Part shown: piece by piece, positions 11,501-21,497 of the stretch
How the letters are laid out: each line of letters opens with the position of its first letter
Position numbering within the stretch: position 1 is the first letter of the stretch
Assembly: GCA_002989075.1 (NCBI GenBank)
Contig: PSQN01000002.1
Location: 62,001-126,000 of the forward strand
DNA from: Arthonia radiata
Lineage: Eukaryota > Ascomycota > Arthoniomycetes > Arthoniales > Arthoniaceae
DNA: 64,000 bases
Direction of reading: 5' to 3'
Made by a program: the position numbers and the translations under genes
The notes under the pieces: generated by a model
Told to the model about the DNA's origin: nothing
Databases searched by the model: none
Seen by the model: the letters and a program-made list of their open reading frames with translations, nothing else

Positions 11501-12247
11501 GTTGAGGAAGAAGATCCTCCTGACGTTTCTAGCGATGTCAGCAACACCGGCAAACATACCATCTCTGGCACTAAAAGTAGATGGCAGTCAAGAGTCAGAC
11601 TAACATCCTTCGCTACCGACACGCTCATCGTTGAAGATGTCAGCCTTGAGATCTGCCCTCTCAAGGGCTCATCGCGCATCACTGCAGCTAGACACGAGAC
11701 TCAAAGCGGTGGTGTTCAGCTCATTAGCAATGGCCAACACACTGTGCCCTTTACATTAGAGGTGCAAAAGAGTAGCATGGACGAGCCCAGGCCAGTGATC
11801 AGCACCCCGATCCTCCACCTCACCTGGAGGCGCTTCGACAGCTCAAGTGATGAGATGATCAGGTCGCAACTAGAGCTTACCCGTCTGTCCATAGCCGGCA
11901 GCGAGCCACGCGTGCTTGCCCGCCAGCTACCTACGGAGAACGACCGTATGATCGCCATTGAGTATGTGATAGAAAACCCGTCGCTGCATTTCTTGACTTT
12001 CAACATCTCTATCGAGTCGAGCGAAGACTTTGCCTTTAGCGGACCTAAGTCTTCAACGTTGCAGCTCACGCCTCTGAGTCGCCATGGCATCAAATATCTA
12101 TTCATGCCTTTCGTCAAAGGCAAGCACATCCGCCCAGATATCCAAATCATGGACGTGTATTTCAACAAAGTGCTCGGCGTGATTCCTACGGGCGATCTAC
12201 GCTCGGAGCAAGGCGAGCTCAAGGCCTACGTCAACGAAGCGCCGTGA
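8514..12247 (+). CDS. TRAPP complex subunit 11-like protein (foie gras/Gryzun)
   Basis: Model: exons 8514-8768 and 8819-12247, giving 1227 residues. The 49-bp intron has donor GTGAGT and acceptor AACTAG and is phase 0, joining HFQFCRS to QYHLPARK. The long helical middle (VAKYQQMIPAVFISFF, GILAEFRKETDVAARHYNTA) resembles the foie gras domain. The C-terminal ~400 residues are beta-rich with Ig-like strands (FTLEVQKS, IEYVIENPSLHFLTFNISIESS) as in the Gryzun domain. TRAPPC11 acts in TRAPP-dependent ER-Golgi traffic. A GTG codon lies directly before the ATG used. It is convergent with the nitrilase gene, with 35 bp between stops. Confidence 0.85.
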
Positions 12248-12282
12248 ACCTTCTTGAACACCTTGCGCGTTGTATATCGCAA

Positions 12283-13327
12283 TCATACTTCGGGATATAC
12301 ATCTCTATGATCTCCGGTTAAAAAGTCACACAATAACCTTGGCAGAAGCGCAACTCACGTCCTATGATTGAGCGGCATATCCTGTCGAACCTTCTGCAGC
12401 TCTGCATGGTCAATATCGGCCACTGCAATCTCTGGACCATGATTTTCGCCTCCGAGCTCTGCTTTGATGTCGCCCCACGGTCCAACAATAAGACTGTGAC
12501 CGAAGCTGGCTCGTTTCTCGTTATGCTGGCCGACTTGTGCCGCAGCGATGACATACGACTGAGTCTCGATGGCTCTTGCTCGGAGCAATGTATGCCAATG
12601 CGCGCGACCCGTCGTCACCGCGAATGCAGACGGATATGTGATGATCTCGCTGCCTTGACGCCGCAACGACAAGCTTATTTCGGGAAACCTTAGGTCAAAG
12701 CAGATGGCCAAGCCAACATGGCCAACACAGGTCTCGAAGGGTGCAACAATACGGTCGCCTTTCTCAGTGGAGTTACTCTCCTTGATTGTTGGCCCGTTCC
12801 TTACGTCGACATCGAAAAGGTGCATTTTCTGGTACCGCTGGGCGATTTCGCCTTCCTCGCTAATCCATAGCAGCGTGTTTTTAAGCTTGCCACCTGTTCC
12901 TGGCTCATGGACGCCAACGTTGATTACCATCCGATTCGATCGCGCCTCATTTCGAATGCCGTGGACGAACTCGCTATCTTGTACCGACTTAACCATCCTC
13001 ATAGACTCATCAGTGGAGCGGGAGATATAATCGCACGCTTCGGGTAGGAATAATGCCTGCTAGCCGTCAGCATCCCTCACGCGACGGCCACCAAACCCTC
13101 ACACGCTTATCGCGGGTCTGCCGCCACAAGCTGGCGATCTACCTGGGCCCCAGCCGCGTTAGCTTTGCGAACGAGCGTTTGGCATTGCTGGAGATTGTGG
13201 GCCATGCTTCCAGTGGAGCATAATTGTCCAACAGCCTGTGGCAGTCAGCTCCAGGGGTTGCTTCTCACGCGCTGCCATCCGATGCTCGGAAGCTCACCAC
13301 TTTGGCCACGTTTGCTGCTGTAGCCAT
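12283..13327 (-). CDS. Nit-type carbon-nitrogen hydrolase (deaminated glutathione amidase-like)
   Basis: Four exons by splice signals: 13298-13327, 13143-13235, 12359-13056 and 12283-12304, giving 280 residues. All three catalytic residues of the nitrilase superfamily are visible: Glu in ALFLPEACDYI, Lys in RYQKMHLFD and Cys in LAICFDLRFPE. Exon 2 carries the typical AVGQLCSTGSMAHNL. The last exon is 22 nt and supplies the family's usual ending (TDVYPEV). The sequence resembles Nit1/yeast Nit2, which hydrolyses deaminated glutathione; omega-amidase is the alternative. Unspliced, the main exon would end a few residues early. Confidence 0.9.
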
Positions 13328-13911
13328 CTCTTTTAGAGCTTCACCGGGGTCTCCCTAGGCTTTCTTGACCAGAAGCCCTCCCAGGACGAGCAAGCCGATC
13401 CTACTCGGCAAGCCAGTTGAGGTCGTGGATATCGCGCATGTCAGGTAGGAAGGCGAACTGTGAGGGCGCGCTTGTGGATCGAAACATAAATCTCGCCACT
13501 TCACGGATGTCTGAGATGTTGAGCGCGTACGCTGGGACTGGGCTTCTCCTCGAGAGAGCCGTATAGACAGCAAAGAGCGGGCTTACTAGAGAATGCGGAA
13601 AGGTAAAGACAATACTCGGTCCTGGCGCAGGCTCTGCTAACGGTGATTGTCTTTTGCCAAGAAGCGCGGCAACCTAACCTGACACGCATAGGACTGACTC
13701 GATTGCCGCAAAGTCCGAGAGATCTGATGACATCACTTTGCCCCTCTCGGAAAGATCCCAATGGCATTTTCATACACATCCTTCTTGTGCACCGCGACTC
13801 TATTTTTCCATCCCAACTCCTGCCCCAAGCTTTCATCTTTTCCGTAGTCCCACAAGTCAAAAACTTTGTTCATCCCATTATAAACCTCTCATCTCAGCTT
13901 ATACGCCAACC
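13328..13911. promoter_or_regulatory. Divergent promoter region, nitrilase / Kv-beta
   Basis: 584 bp between divergent starts. An AT-rich patch with CATTATAAACC near 13876-13886 lies ~30 bp before the Kv-beta start and may be a TATA-like element. A 119-codon minus-strand frame at 13501-13860 has no coding character. Confidence 0.4.
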
Positions 13912-15094
13912 ATGTAAGTCCTGTTGTCCACACGTTCTGCTCTGAAGCCGCTTCGTGGTGCAGAAGACAATGTGCTGACATTCTGATATCAAAGGCCTCC
14001 ACGCTCAGAATTCGATCCCAAGGACATGATCTTCCGCCATTTGGGACCTTCCGGTCTCAAGGTGAGCGCTCTGTCTCTGGGCGGCTGGTTGACCTACGGC
14101 GGAACGCAAAAGGGTTCTATAGTCAAGGACTGCATGAAGGCAGCCTGGGATAATGGCATCAACTTTTTCGATACGTAAGTTGCCCACTCCGACACAGTAA
14201 TATGTGCTCGAGCTCATTTGCATCAGTGCCGAAACATATGCCGCGGGCGAGTGCGAGATTGAGATGGGCCAAGCTCTCAAGGAGCTCAGTTGGCCTCGTG
14301 ACGAATTCGTGATTGCAACCAAGATCTTCTTTGGCACTTCACGCAAGGAACCAAACACCCGCGGTCTCTCCAGGAAGCACCTTGTCGAGGGAACCAAGTC
14401 GTCGCTTGAGCGTCTCCAGCTGTCCTACGTGGACGTTGTTCTCGCCCACCGACCTGATCCCGCCACTCCAATGAAGGAGATTGTGGAGGGCTTCACACAG
14501 ATTATCCGCAACCTGAACCTTGCTTACTATTGGGGCACGTCGGAGTGGAGCGCGACGCAAATCATGGAAGCTACGCGTATCGCAGAGCAGTTCAATCTCA
14601 TCGCGCCAGTCGTCGAGCAGCCACAGTACAACATGTTTCACCGCGAGCGCTTTGAGAAGGAGTACGCCCCACTCTTCAAGCAATTCGAGTATGGCACCAC
14701 AATCTGGTCCCCACTCGCTTCTGGTTTGCTCACCGGCAAGTACAATGATGGCATTCCGGAAGGGTCCCGTTTCAGTAATCATAAGGACTTCTTCAACAGC
14801 ACGATCGCCTCGCTTCAATCCGAAGAGGGCAAGGCGAAGATCGGCAAGGTGCGCAAGCTGTCAGATATCGCCAAAAAGCTTGATGGCAATATGGGTCAGC
14901 TAGCTCTGGCTTGGTGCTTGAAGAACGAGAACGTCAGTACGGTGATATTAGGGGCAACCAAGGTCGAGCAGATTCATGACAACTGCAAGTCGCTACAAGT
15001 CCTGCAGAAGATCACCCCGGAGGTATATGAGGAAATCGAGAAGATCTTGGACAATAAACCTGCGCCCACGCCCACAATGGGCCGTGACAGGTAA
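13912..15094 (+). CDS. Voltage-gated K+ channel beta subunit-like aldo/keto reductase
   Basis: Exons 13912-13913, 13995-14174 and 14227-15094 give 349 residues. The first intron splits the start codon: AT|GTAAGT...AAAG|G, after which [18 protein letters not shown] follows. The AKR catalytic tetrad is visible: Asp and Tyr in NFFDTAETYAAG, Lys in VIATKIFFG, His in VVLAHRPDP. The end ([17 protein letters not shown]) forms the cofactor-binding part. The overall sequence is typical of fungal Kv-beta (AKR6) proteins, NADPH-linked reductases. Without the split start there is no good ATG in frame, so the first intron is well supported. Confidence 0.92.
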
Positions 15095-15372
15095 ATGACC
15101 TGGCGGAGGATGTCGTCGAGACACGACTACTCGCCAAACTGCCATCTTTAGGTGTCTGGGCTTATGTTGAGATAGATCTGCCTTCCCAAGGCCGAAAAAG
15201 CGGCCGGCAAAGCTGTAAAGCAGCACAAAAAGTAGTATAATTCAAGTGCGATATGGTTAACATTGTCGACCGATTACAGTCACACGGTCCGTATGCTCCT
15301 CTCTCACACGCGCGGCAACTCATCTCGCCCTGCTGAGATATCTTTACGCTTCAAATCCCTGGTGGCAGTCCT

Positions 15373-15714
15373 TCACTCGAATTCTTCGCCAATCTTCTCC
15401 ATCGTCAGTTCCAATAGTAGCGTCAGGGCTTGGACAGGGGTGGAGGCACCCGCCCCACGCATTCTGATTTGCTGCGCCTTGGCCCCGGGTCGTGCCGTAT
15501 GCTCATCGGTAAATGCGTCTTGTGTCATCAGCAGACCGTGGTACTTTTGATTTGCCGCAGTCTTGACGAGGAGGACGAATGGATTTGGCCGGTTTTGGTA
15601 GTGTCCGTCTGTCTTGAATTGTCGGATTATGAGGTCTTCCAGGTCGAGTAGAACGCGTGCTTCGCTGGGATTGCACGTGTTCTGATCGTGGTCAACTGCT
15701 GAGTTGGAATGCAT
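15373..15714 (-). CDS. Tandem small-protein family, member 1 (unknown function)
   Basis: 113 residues from the ATG at 15714. It is the most diverged member of the eight-gene array. LEDLIIRQF stands where the others have the first helix, then PFVLLVKTA, KYHGLLMTQ and a last helix VQALTLLLELTMEKI match the shared order helix, strands, helix. An upstream in-frame exon is possible: ATG at about 15932, donor GTAAGCC, branch TCTAAAC, acceptor ATCAG, joining to the same frame. I cannot choose between the two starts. No signal peptide or membrane segment is visible. Confidence 0.55.
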   Translation of the reverse strand: MHSNSAVDHDQNTCNPSEARVLLDLEDLIIRQFKTDGHYQNRPNPFVLLVKTAANQKYHGLLMTQDAFTDEHTARPGAKAQQIRMRGAGASTPVQALTLLLELTMEKIGEEFE

Positions 15715-16147
15715 GAGGATAGTAGATGTCTTGTGTGTTTCGTGACGGAGCTGTTGAGTAAGAGCGGATCTAGAGAACAATGAGAATGACCTGATGAGAA
15801 GACAACGGTAAACAAATGATGTTTAGAAAAGGCGTTACGTGGCTTACGTATCAAGATGTGACGTACGAGGTGCAAAGGCTAACTTCTGCAAACGCACTAG
15901 GAAGTGGCGATTGAGCGATGGCTCCATGTTCTCTCGTTGACAGATTGAAGACTGGAAGATGTATATCCGGCAAACTTCCATACCCAAGCACCGCTATGTG
16001 CTCCTTAACTCATGTCACATACCATGTCCAACCTCATCGGTATCTCCAGTGCCTCATCATACCGTCACGCAGACACAGTCATCAGCATCCTCATCTGGTG
16101 CGAATTAGCGGGCGGTCATCAATATCGGGAGGCAATACACCACACCA

Positions 16148-16501
16148 TCAGTCCTTGAAGCCATTCCCGGTACTGATTTCGACTGGCGCCTGCTCCATGA
16201 TGAAATCGATCTCATCGCGCACCCGATCGGCCAGCAGCTCCAACGCCTCGATCTCCGAATCGGCAGGAGCGCCCTTTGCCAAGACGATCACGTCCTCGAA
16301 ATGATCGTGTCCGCGCCAAATCTCTGGATGATACTTGCGTGCGACAACGGCAGCATAGACTTGCATGTCGGTCTCGGGAGACTCGGTGACGTAGATGATG
16401 CTGTGAACGGGATTAGGGATGTTGCATATCAGCGAGAACGACTGCTGCAGGATGTGGTGTTTCAGATCTGGAGGATACGGTGAGATTGCGAGGTTGGTCA
16501 T
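16148..16501 (-). CDS. Tandem small-protein family, member 2 (unknown function)
   Basis: 117 residues, single exon. It shows the family order: first helix LKHHILQQSFSLI, strand SIIYVTE, strand VYAAVVAR, strand VIVLAKGAP, and last helix SEIEALELLADRVRDEI. The C-terminal tail is acidic. The start codon is 787 bp upstream of member 1's on the same strand. No signal peptide, no cysteine pattern and no recognised domain. Membership is clear from the LAKGAP...E.EAL block; function is unknown. Confidence 0.7.
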   Translation of the reverse strand: MTNLAISPYPPDLKHHILQQSFSLICNIPNPVHSIIYVTESPETDMQVYAAVVARKYHPEIWRGHDHFEDVIVLAKGAPADSEIEALELLADRVRDEIDFIMEQAPVEISTGNGFKD

Positions 16502-16966
16502 GTTGTGAGCTTTGCGGGTTTTGTTGTCTGTTTCAGAGTTGTGAACAATGGAAAGACCTTGTGGTCCTGTGAAGAAAAATTGTTCCGGCTTTGTTGGGAG
16601 ATGAAGTGTGGCCTTGACCCCACAGGTTTGTTCGCAAAGTGCAAAGGTGAGGCAAACGCTCCTCCACTTAAATCAGACCAAAGGTGGCCCACTGCTAACC
16701 CAGACGCGACATAAAGATGCGACTATCAGCGCCTGACAGCTTCTAAGCCTCAATATTTGAGTTACCAGACAATGTTGATCATCACACTCGGCACCTGAGC
16801 ATCAGAAGACATCAAACAGCATTATCATGTATGTTGTGCTTTCGAATGTTGTCATGCCTGGTCTTGCCGCCTTTCCCATTAAGCAACACCTTCCGGGTTC
16901 ACTATCGGTTACACCGGCCGTCCGTGACATTGGCCCTGAGATTTGCCAACACGTGCCATGTCCATC

Positions 16967-17326
16967 TCACTCCTTGACATCCATCAGAGCTCTATTCTCG
17001 AGGGCATTGTACGCTTTGACGCGCAAAGCTTCGAGCAGCGCCTCTAATGCCCCAACTTCACCCCTCCCAGCCGGACCAATCACAAGAACCCGAAGGCTGT
17101 AGGCATTGCCATCGGGGAGTGAGATCCCAGAAGTCTCATTGCGAGCGATGAGAAACGCCTTCAGCAATCCAGGAGGGAGAGCTGACTTTCTAGTGAGGAC
17201 GATGCTGTTGTAGGCGGATCCCATGGTGTCGTGTTTGAATATCTTGGCCTCTTCGAGTATGGTTTGTTTGAGGGTTTCCGCAGTATGAGGTTTGATTTGA
17301 GGAGCTGCCATTGGGATGGTGTTCAT
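16967..17326 (-). CDS. Tandem small-protein family, member 3 (unknown function)
   Basis: 119 residues from the ATG at 17326; a second ATG at 17311 (MAAPQIKPH) is an equal candidate. Family blocks: helix LKQTILEEAKIFK, strand SIVLTRK, strand LKAFLIARN, strand LRVLVIGPAG, and helix GEVGALEALLEALRVKA. The stretch between strands 2 and 3 (SGISLPDGNA) is longer than in member 2. No intron, signal peptide or membrane segment. Confidence 0.7.
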   Translation of the reverse strand: MNTIPMAAPQIKPHTAETLKQTILEEAKIFKHDTMGSAYNSIVLTRKSALPPGLLKAFLIARNETSGISLPDGNAYSLRVLVIGPAGRGEVGALEALLEALRVKAYNALENRALMDVKE

Positions 17327-17786
17327 CTGGGTGACACAAAGGCGGGAAGGGGTGCTGTTCACGAGTGTCAAATGTTGTCAAGGTTGGTGATTTGGTAGGT
17401 TTCGTTTCCAAATGTGTAAGATGAATGGGCGAGGGGGAATGCTCCAAACAGGTGTTGCTGCAGAAACAACCGAATGTGGAAGCCGAGTCTTAACTTCAGA
17501 CGAGAAAGAGAGAGCTAAGTCCGTGCTTCACCAGAAGTACTCTAATCATCTATCTTCCGTAAAGTATGGACGGCAAGGAAAATCTTATAGGCGTTGCGTC
17601 TCTCTGCTCACATTCTAGAATTTACCCACACTATCTGCACTAATTACAATAAGCCGTTGGCTACGTCTGCGCTGCATATCGTTGATGTTAAGAGCTGGCA
17701 AGTCGGCAGCACTGATGTCTCTGAGGTCCTCGAAGTTGGTCTCAGGTCCACACTGACGATTCGTTCAAACGCGCACAGTCCGCGTT

Positions 17787-18437
17787 TCACGCTGGCTGCG
17801 AGAATGCCATATGAACCTTCTCCTGAACCGCGCGAAGAAGTCCTTCCAGTGCTTCCTTTTCGGTGTTCCCGCAGTAACCTGACGCAATCACCACCATATC
17901 CTTAGGCTTGAAGCTATCGAGGCTGAAGCCGCCAGATGGGAGACCCTCCGCAAGTACGGCGTAGAAGGGTCCCTCTGCAGGACTTGTGGTGCTCTTCAGC
18001 TGGCCGAATGAATTGATTGGTTTGCGCGCTATGACGATGTCGCGCAGAGGCCTCTCAGTCCAACAGAGACTTTTGAAGATGGCGGCTTGCTTGAAGATGA
18101 GCTGTTTGAGCTCATTGAGCGAGTCTGGTGCCGCAACAGCGTTTTTGATGGTGGATGACGATGCCGACTCACCTGCTTTGCTGACACCCGCGCTAGGCTC
18201 CGGTTGCGAAGAGTGCTGCATCTGCTCAGCGTGTGTGTCCTTAGCGCGAGGTGCTTCTGGCTCGACCTCATCATGGTATTCATCAACGAGATCCTCCTCT
18301 GCATCGACAGCGGCTGCGAACTTACGTAGCGCGTTCCGGGAGGTTGGAGAGCGTCGATTGCGGTTGATTCGGAGTGGACTGATAGTCGATCCAGGCACTC
18401 GTGATGGGAAGCGAATATTCTTGCGCTGAGGCGACAT
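17787..18437 (-). CDS. Tandem small-protein family, member 4, with basic N-terminal extension
   Basis: 216 residues. The C-terminal ~112 residues are a clear family module: LKQLIFKQAAIFK, IVIARK, FYAVLAEG, VVIASGYCG and TEKEALEGLLRAVQEKV. The first ~100 residues are unique: a basic Arg/Ser/Pro segment (SPLRINRNRRSPTSRN) that could be a nuclear-type signal, then an acidic stretch (DAEEDLVDEYHDEVEPEAP) and Ser-rich linker, all probably disordered. This suggests a different partner or location for this member. The reading frame is uninterrupted. Function unknown. Confidence 0.72.
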   Translation of the reverse strand: MSPQRKNIRFPSRVPGSTISPLRINRNRRSPTSRNALRKFAAAVDAEEDLVDEYHDEVEPEAPRAKDTHAEQMQHSSQPEPSAGVSKAGESASSSTIKNAVAAPDSLNELKQLIFKQAAIFKSLCWTERPLRDIVIARKPINSFGQLKSTTSPAEGPFYAVLAEGLPSGGFSLDSFKPKDMVVIASGYCGNTEKEALEGLLRAVQEKVHMAFSQPA

Positions 18438-18853
18438 TCCTGCGGGTTGGCTTCGGGCTGCTGGCGCTTGCTTGCGTTTCTTCGACCTGTCAAACGATCG
18501 ATTGGTGAAGAGAAAGTCATTCTAGGCACAGACTCGAAGTAATAAATGGGAGGTGGTAAGCGCGAACAGCGCGACAGAACGATGAGGCAGCAGTCACCTC
18601 GAGGCCGCACAGTGTATTACAGCACGATATGCTCACGGGCTGCTGACAGCCTACCGAGGATCACATCAAGGTTAATTCATGCATCCACCATCTGAGGCAA
18701 GCGCCTTGGAGACTCAAACCAGGTCGTAAAGAGCGGCAACGAATTGTGGTCAAGTACAAATTCTTGTGCAATCGACACCAGTGTACCCCGACCACCCTTC
18801 CTCGGGAAAACCCAAGCTTGTGTCATCTAGCCAGATTCACGAAAATCTCACTC

Positions 18854-19231
18854 TCACCCCTCGTACTTTTCACCGTCCTTGCTCGGCGCATGATAGACGT
18901 ATTCCATAACACGGTGGAGAAGATTAGCAAGAGCACCCATCTCGGTATCGGCTAGCGCACCGCCGAACAGCTGCGGTAACTCACCCAACACACTTGGTCC
19001 TGTAATTTCCGGATTGACGAAGAGCATACGACTTGGCTCTTTGATGACAACCACAGCGCTGTACAGATACTTGCCGTCGTAATTGCCGTCGTAATCGGGC
19101 TCTGGTGCTCGTGCATAGATGATGGACCGTGGTCCATCGAGGTTGCCAGGAGAGGGTTTGAAGAAGGCGGCGTGCTCGAGGATGAGCTCTTTGAGATCAT
19201 AGGCAGAGCGGTGAGCTGCGAAAGTCGACAT
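18854..19231 (-). CDS. Tandem small-protein family, member 5 (unknown function)
   Basis: 125 residues, single exon. Family blocks: LKELILEHAAFFK, SIIYARA, YLYSAVVVIKE, MLFVNPEITG and TEMGALANLLHRVMEYV. The segment before strand 2 has an internal near-repeat (YDGNYDGKY). A TATATA run on this strand lies at 19365-19372, about 135-140 bp upstream of the ATG. No signal peptide. Confidence 0.72.
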   Translation of the reverse strand: MSTFAAHRSAYDLKELILEHAAFFKPSPGNLDGPRSIIYARAPEPDYDGNYDGKYLYSAVVVIKEPSRMLFVNPEITGPSVLGELPQLFGGALADTEMGALANLLHRVMEYVYHAPSKDGEKYEG

Positions 19232-19682
19232 TGAATCGAACGTGTGAGTTTGGTAGGAGATCGGGCTGCGTGTGGATGCTCACGGGGTGTTAGTATGCCC
19301 AGAGTTGGAAGCTCAGAAGGTATCAGTGACAATTGGGCTCCCACCGGATATGAAGAGTGGCGAAGATATATAAGAGAGTGGAATCAGAAAATACAGGTCG
19401 TCTTCAATGCTGAACATCAAGCTGAAGCAGAGTTAGTGTGACACAAACTGATTGCATTGACAAACGAAGGCTGCGGCAGCGTGCATACGCACGGACAATG
19501 CCAGAACAGTGAACCTCATCAATCCGCGCCATCGTCTCTGAACCCTGCAGTCTAGAGCCGGTCTGATTGCGAAGCTGATCAGGCTGACTGTCTCCCGCTG
19601 ACTGTCTCCCGCTGCCCAAGTTCAGACCGCTACTGCAGAGATGATCCAAACCAACCGATGCCGTCCCCTCCATGTCCTCAGT

Positions 19683-19997
19683 CTAAAGCCACCGTCCAAT
19701 GATCTCCTGAACTGCATCGAGCAGTCCCTCCAACGCAGATCTCTCCGTCGCAGCCGCAGGCCCTTTCGCGAGGATCGCCAATCGACTATTGTGCGGTGCA
19801 TCCATCCATATGCCATGGTTTGGCTGGTGAAGTATGACTAGCGCATGCAGCGGTTTGAGTGGATCTTGTGATGAGCGGCCGAAGACGACCGAGCGAGGGT
19901 GCTCTGCGCTACCGTGACCGTGTTTGAAGATGGCAGCGTGCTCGAGAATGAGGGCTTTGAGTTCGTCGTTGGTGCGGGTCGCTGAGAAGGCGGCCAT
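19683..19997 (-). CDS. Tandem small-protein family, member 6 (unknown function)
   Basis: 104 residues, the shortest and most compact member and so close to the minimal module. Blocks: LKALILEHAAIFK, SVVFGRS, LHALVILHQ, LAILAKGPA and TERSALEGLLDAVQEII. It is most like member 5 in the first helix and members 4 and 8 in the last helix. Single exon; the protein ends directly after the last helix. Confidence 0.72.
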   Translation of the reverse strand: MAAFSATRTNDELKALILEHAAIFKHGHGSAEHPRSVVFGRSSQDPLKPLHALVILHQPNHGIWMDAPHNSRLAILAKGPAAATERSALEGLLDAVQEIIGRWL

Positions 19998-20405
19998 GGT
20001 GTTCGATGTTGCGGTGAGGAGAGCTTTGATGCCTTGAAATTGATGTCGCAGTCGGCAAACTATCGTCTAGCAGAGTCAAAGAATACTGGACCGCGCGTGA
20101 AAAGGAGTCCGAATGATGCAGATGTAGCAGTCCCACGCGACCTTGAGGAAGCAGTTTCCAGTTGTAGCAGGCCACGTCCTGACAGACCGAATTGACAGGC
20201 TCGAGCGGTGTCTCGCGTTGTCGCTTTCATCGCTGCAAACAGACAGAATAATAACACACAGTGTCAATGATGATTCAAAGTCGGTCTCAAGCGCATGGAA
20301 AGTTCTCTCGCGTGGCGACCTACTCGACTTCATCATCTTGGTGCACGTTCATCGGACGAATCCCCAGCTCGACCTCCAACCGAGTCGCGTATCTCATCGA
20401 CGACT

Positions 20406-20774
20406 TCAGTCAATTCGCTCCGGGTCGACAGCAGCGCTCTTCTCGAACACATCGTACGCGTCCCACCACGTGCGCTGTTGGCATGCAATCAACAAATCTT
20501 CAAGCGCCTGCTCTCCGCTGTTACAATCCCTCGAGGTCACGAGGACCTCCACCTCGTTCACCGACACAGCATCCTTTTGAGGTGTAATAGAGGCGTCGCT
20601 GACTGCTGCTACCACAGCGAGATGGGAGTTCTGATTAGTTTCTCTCATAATGAAGACGTCGAGCTTATTGGGGCGGCTGATGATTGAGGTGTTGAAGACT
20701 GCGCATTGAGTCAAGATACGACTGCGAAGCGCGTTGAAGTTCTCGATTGGCATGATGGGGTTGGCAGGGGGCAT
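20406..20774 (-). CDS. Tandem small-protein family, member 7 (unknown function)
   Basis: 122 residues; an internal Met (MPIENFN) could be the start instead. Blocks: LRSRILTQCAVFN, KLDVFIMRE, HLAVVAAVS, VEVLVTSRD and GEQALEDLLIACQQRT. Strand 3 has VEVLVTSRD in place of the LAKGPA turn. An AT-rich TTATAA motif lies ~70 bp upstream on this strand. No signal peptide. Confidence 0.7.
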   Translation of the reverse strand: MPPANPIMPIENFNALRSRILTQCAVFNTSIISRPNKLDVFIMRETNQNSHLAVVAAVSDASITPQKDAVSVNEVEVLVTSRDCNSGEQALEDLLIACQQRTWWDAYDVFEKSAAVDPERID

Positions 20775-21140
20775 ATTTTTCTCGTATGGATATGCGATGT
20801 TCTAAGTATTGAGTGTGTCGGAGCTCGTGCGTATGGGAATGGGGAAATTATAATGTTGCAGAAGAGCTAGTGGAGTTTTGTATTCTGGAAGAATGAACGC
20901 ACGTTTGCAACACTGTCTGCAGCCAACGACGCTACGTAGTCCGTGCTGTTCATACCAAACGTAGAAAAGGCGGCGAGGTTCAGGCATTGGAGTGAATGCG
21001 CAAGGCGCTCGCGCAGGTCTTCGTCGATGTCTGTTGTATGCGATACTCCAGGTCACTGTCAGCTCGAACACATACAAATTTTTTCTATTCAAGGAGCGCT
21101 TACTCGTGCACGGGTACTGACGTGGCGGTCTTTCAATGTT

Positions 21141-21497
21141 CTAAGCCCGACCACGCCTACGGGCCTGCTGCAGCATTGCTTCGTGTATCCGATCCATCGT
21201 TACCTCGAGTAGACCTTCCCAAGCCTCACGCTCAGTCGGTCGCGGACCACTCGAGAAGATTACATTGACGCTGTTGTGTGGGCCCTCAGGTCGATCAATC
21301 CAAACCACGCTGTGGTCCAGGCCGACGACGGTCGCGGTGAAGACGGGGTGTCGATTGGGATACGTTTGACGGGAGACAATGATCGTATGATTGGGGCGGG
21401 CAGGGGGTGGCGAAGGGCCCTGGCAAAAGATGGCGGCTTGTTGGAGGATGCCACTGCGGAGTTCTTCGATGGTACGGATTTCTGTGCCGTTCGACAT
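21141..21497 (-). CDS. Tandem small-protein family, member 8 (unknown function)
   Basis: 118 residues from the ATG at 21497 (MSNGTEIRTIEE); the longer frame would need a TTG start. Blocks: LRSGILQQAAIFC, HTIIVSRQ, VFTATVVGL, VNVIFSSGP and TEREAWEGLLEVTMDRI, then a basic tail RRRGRA. It is the outermost (5'-most) member of the array. A TATA-like GCACTATATC lies ~90 bp upstream on this strand. Confidence 0.7.
   Translation of the reverse strand: MSNGTEIRTIEELRSGILQQAAIFCQGPSPPPARPNHTIIVSRQTYPNRHPVFTATVVGLDHSVVWIDRPEGPHNSVNVIFSSGPRPTEREAWEGLLEVTMDRIHEAMLQQARRRGRA

Larger units (their letters stand above)
15373..21497 (-). repeat. Tandem array of eight diverged paralogous genes
   Basis: Eight same-strand genes encode one ~105-residue module (helix, three strands, helix). 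Start-to-start distances are 787, 825, 1111, 794, 766, 777 and 723 bp; the one long step is explained by member 4's extra N-terminus. Sequence identity is low by eye, so the duplications look old or fast-diverging. The 370-520 bp spacers contain no other supported gene. Confidence 0.75.
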
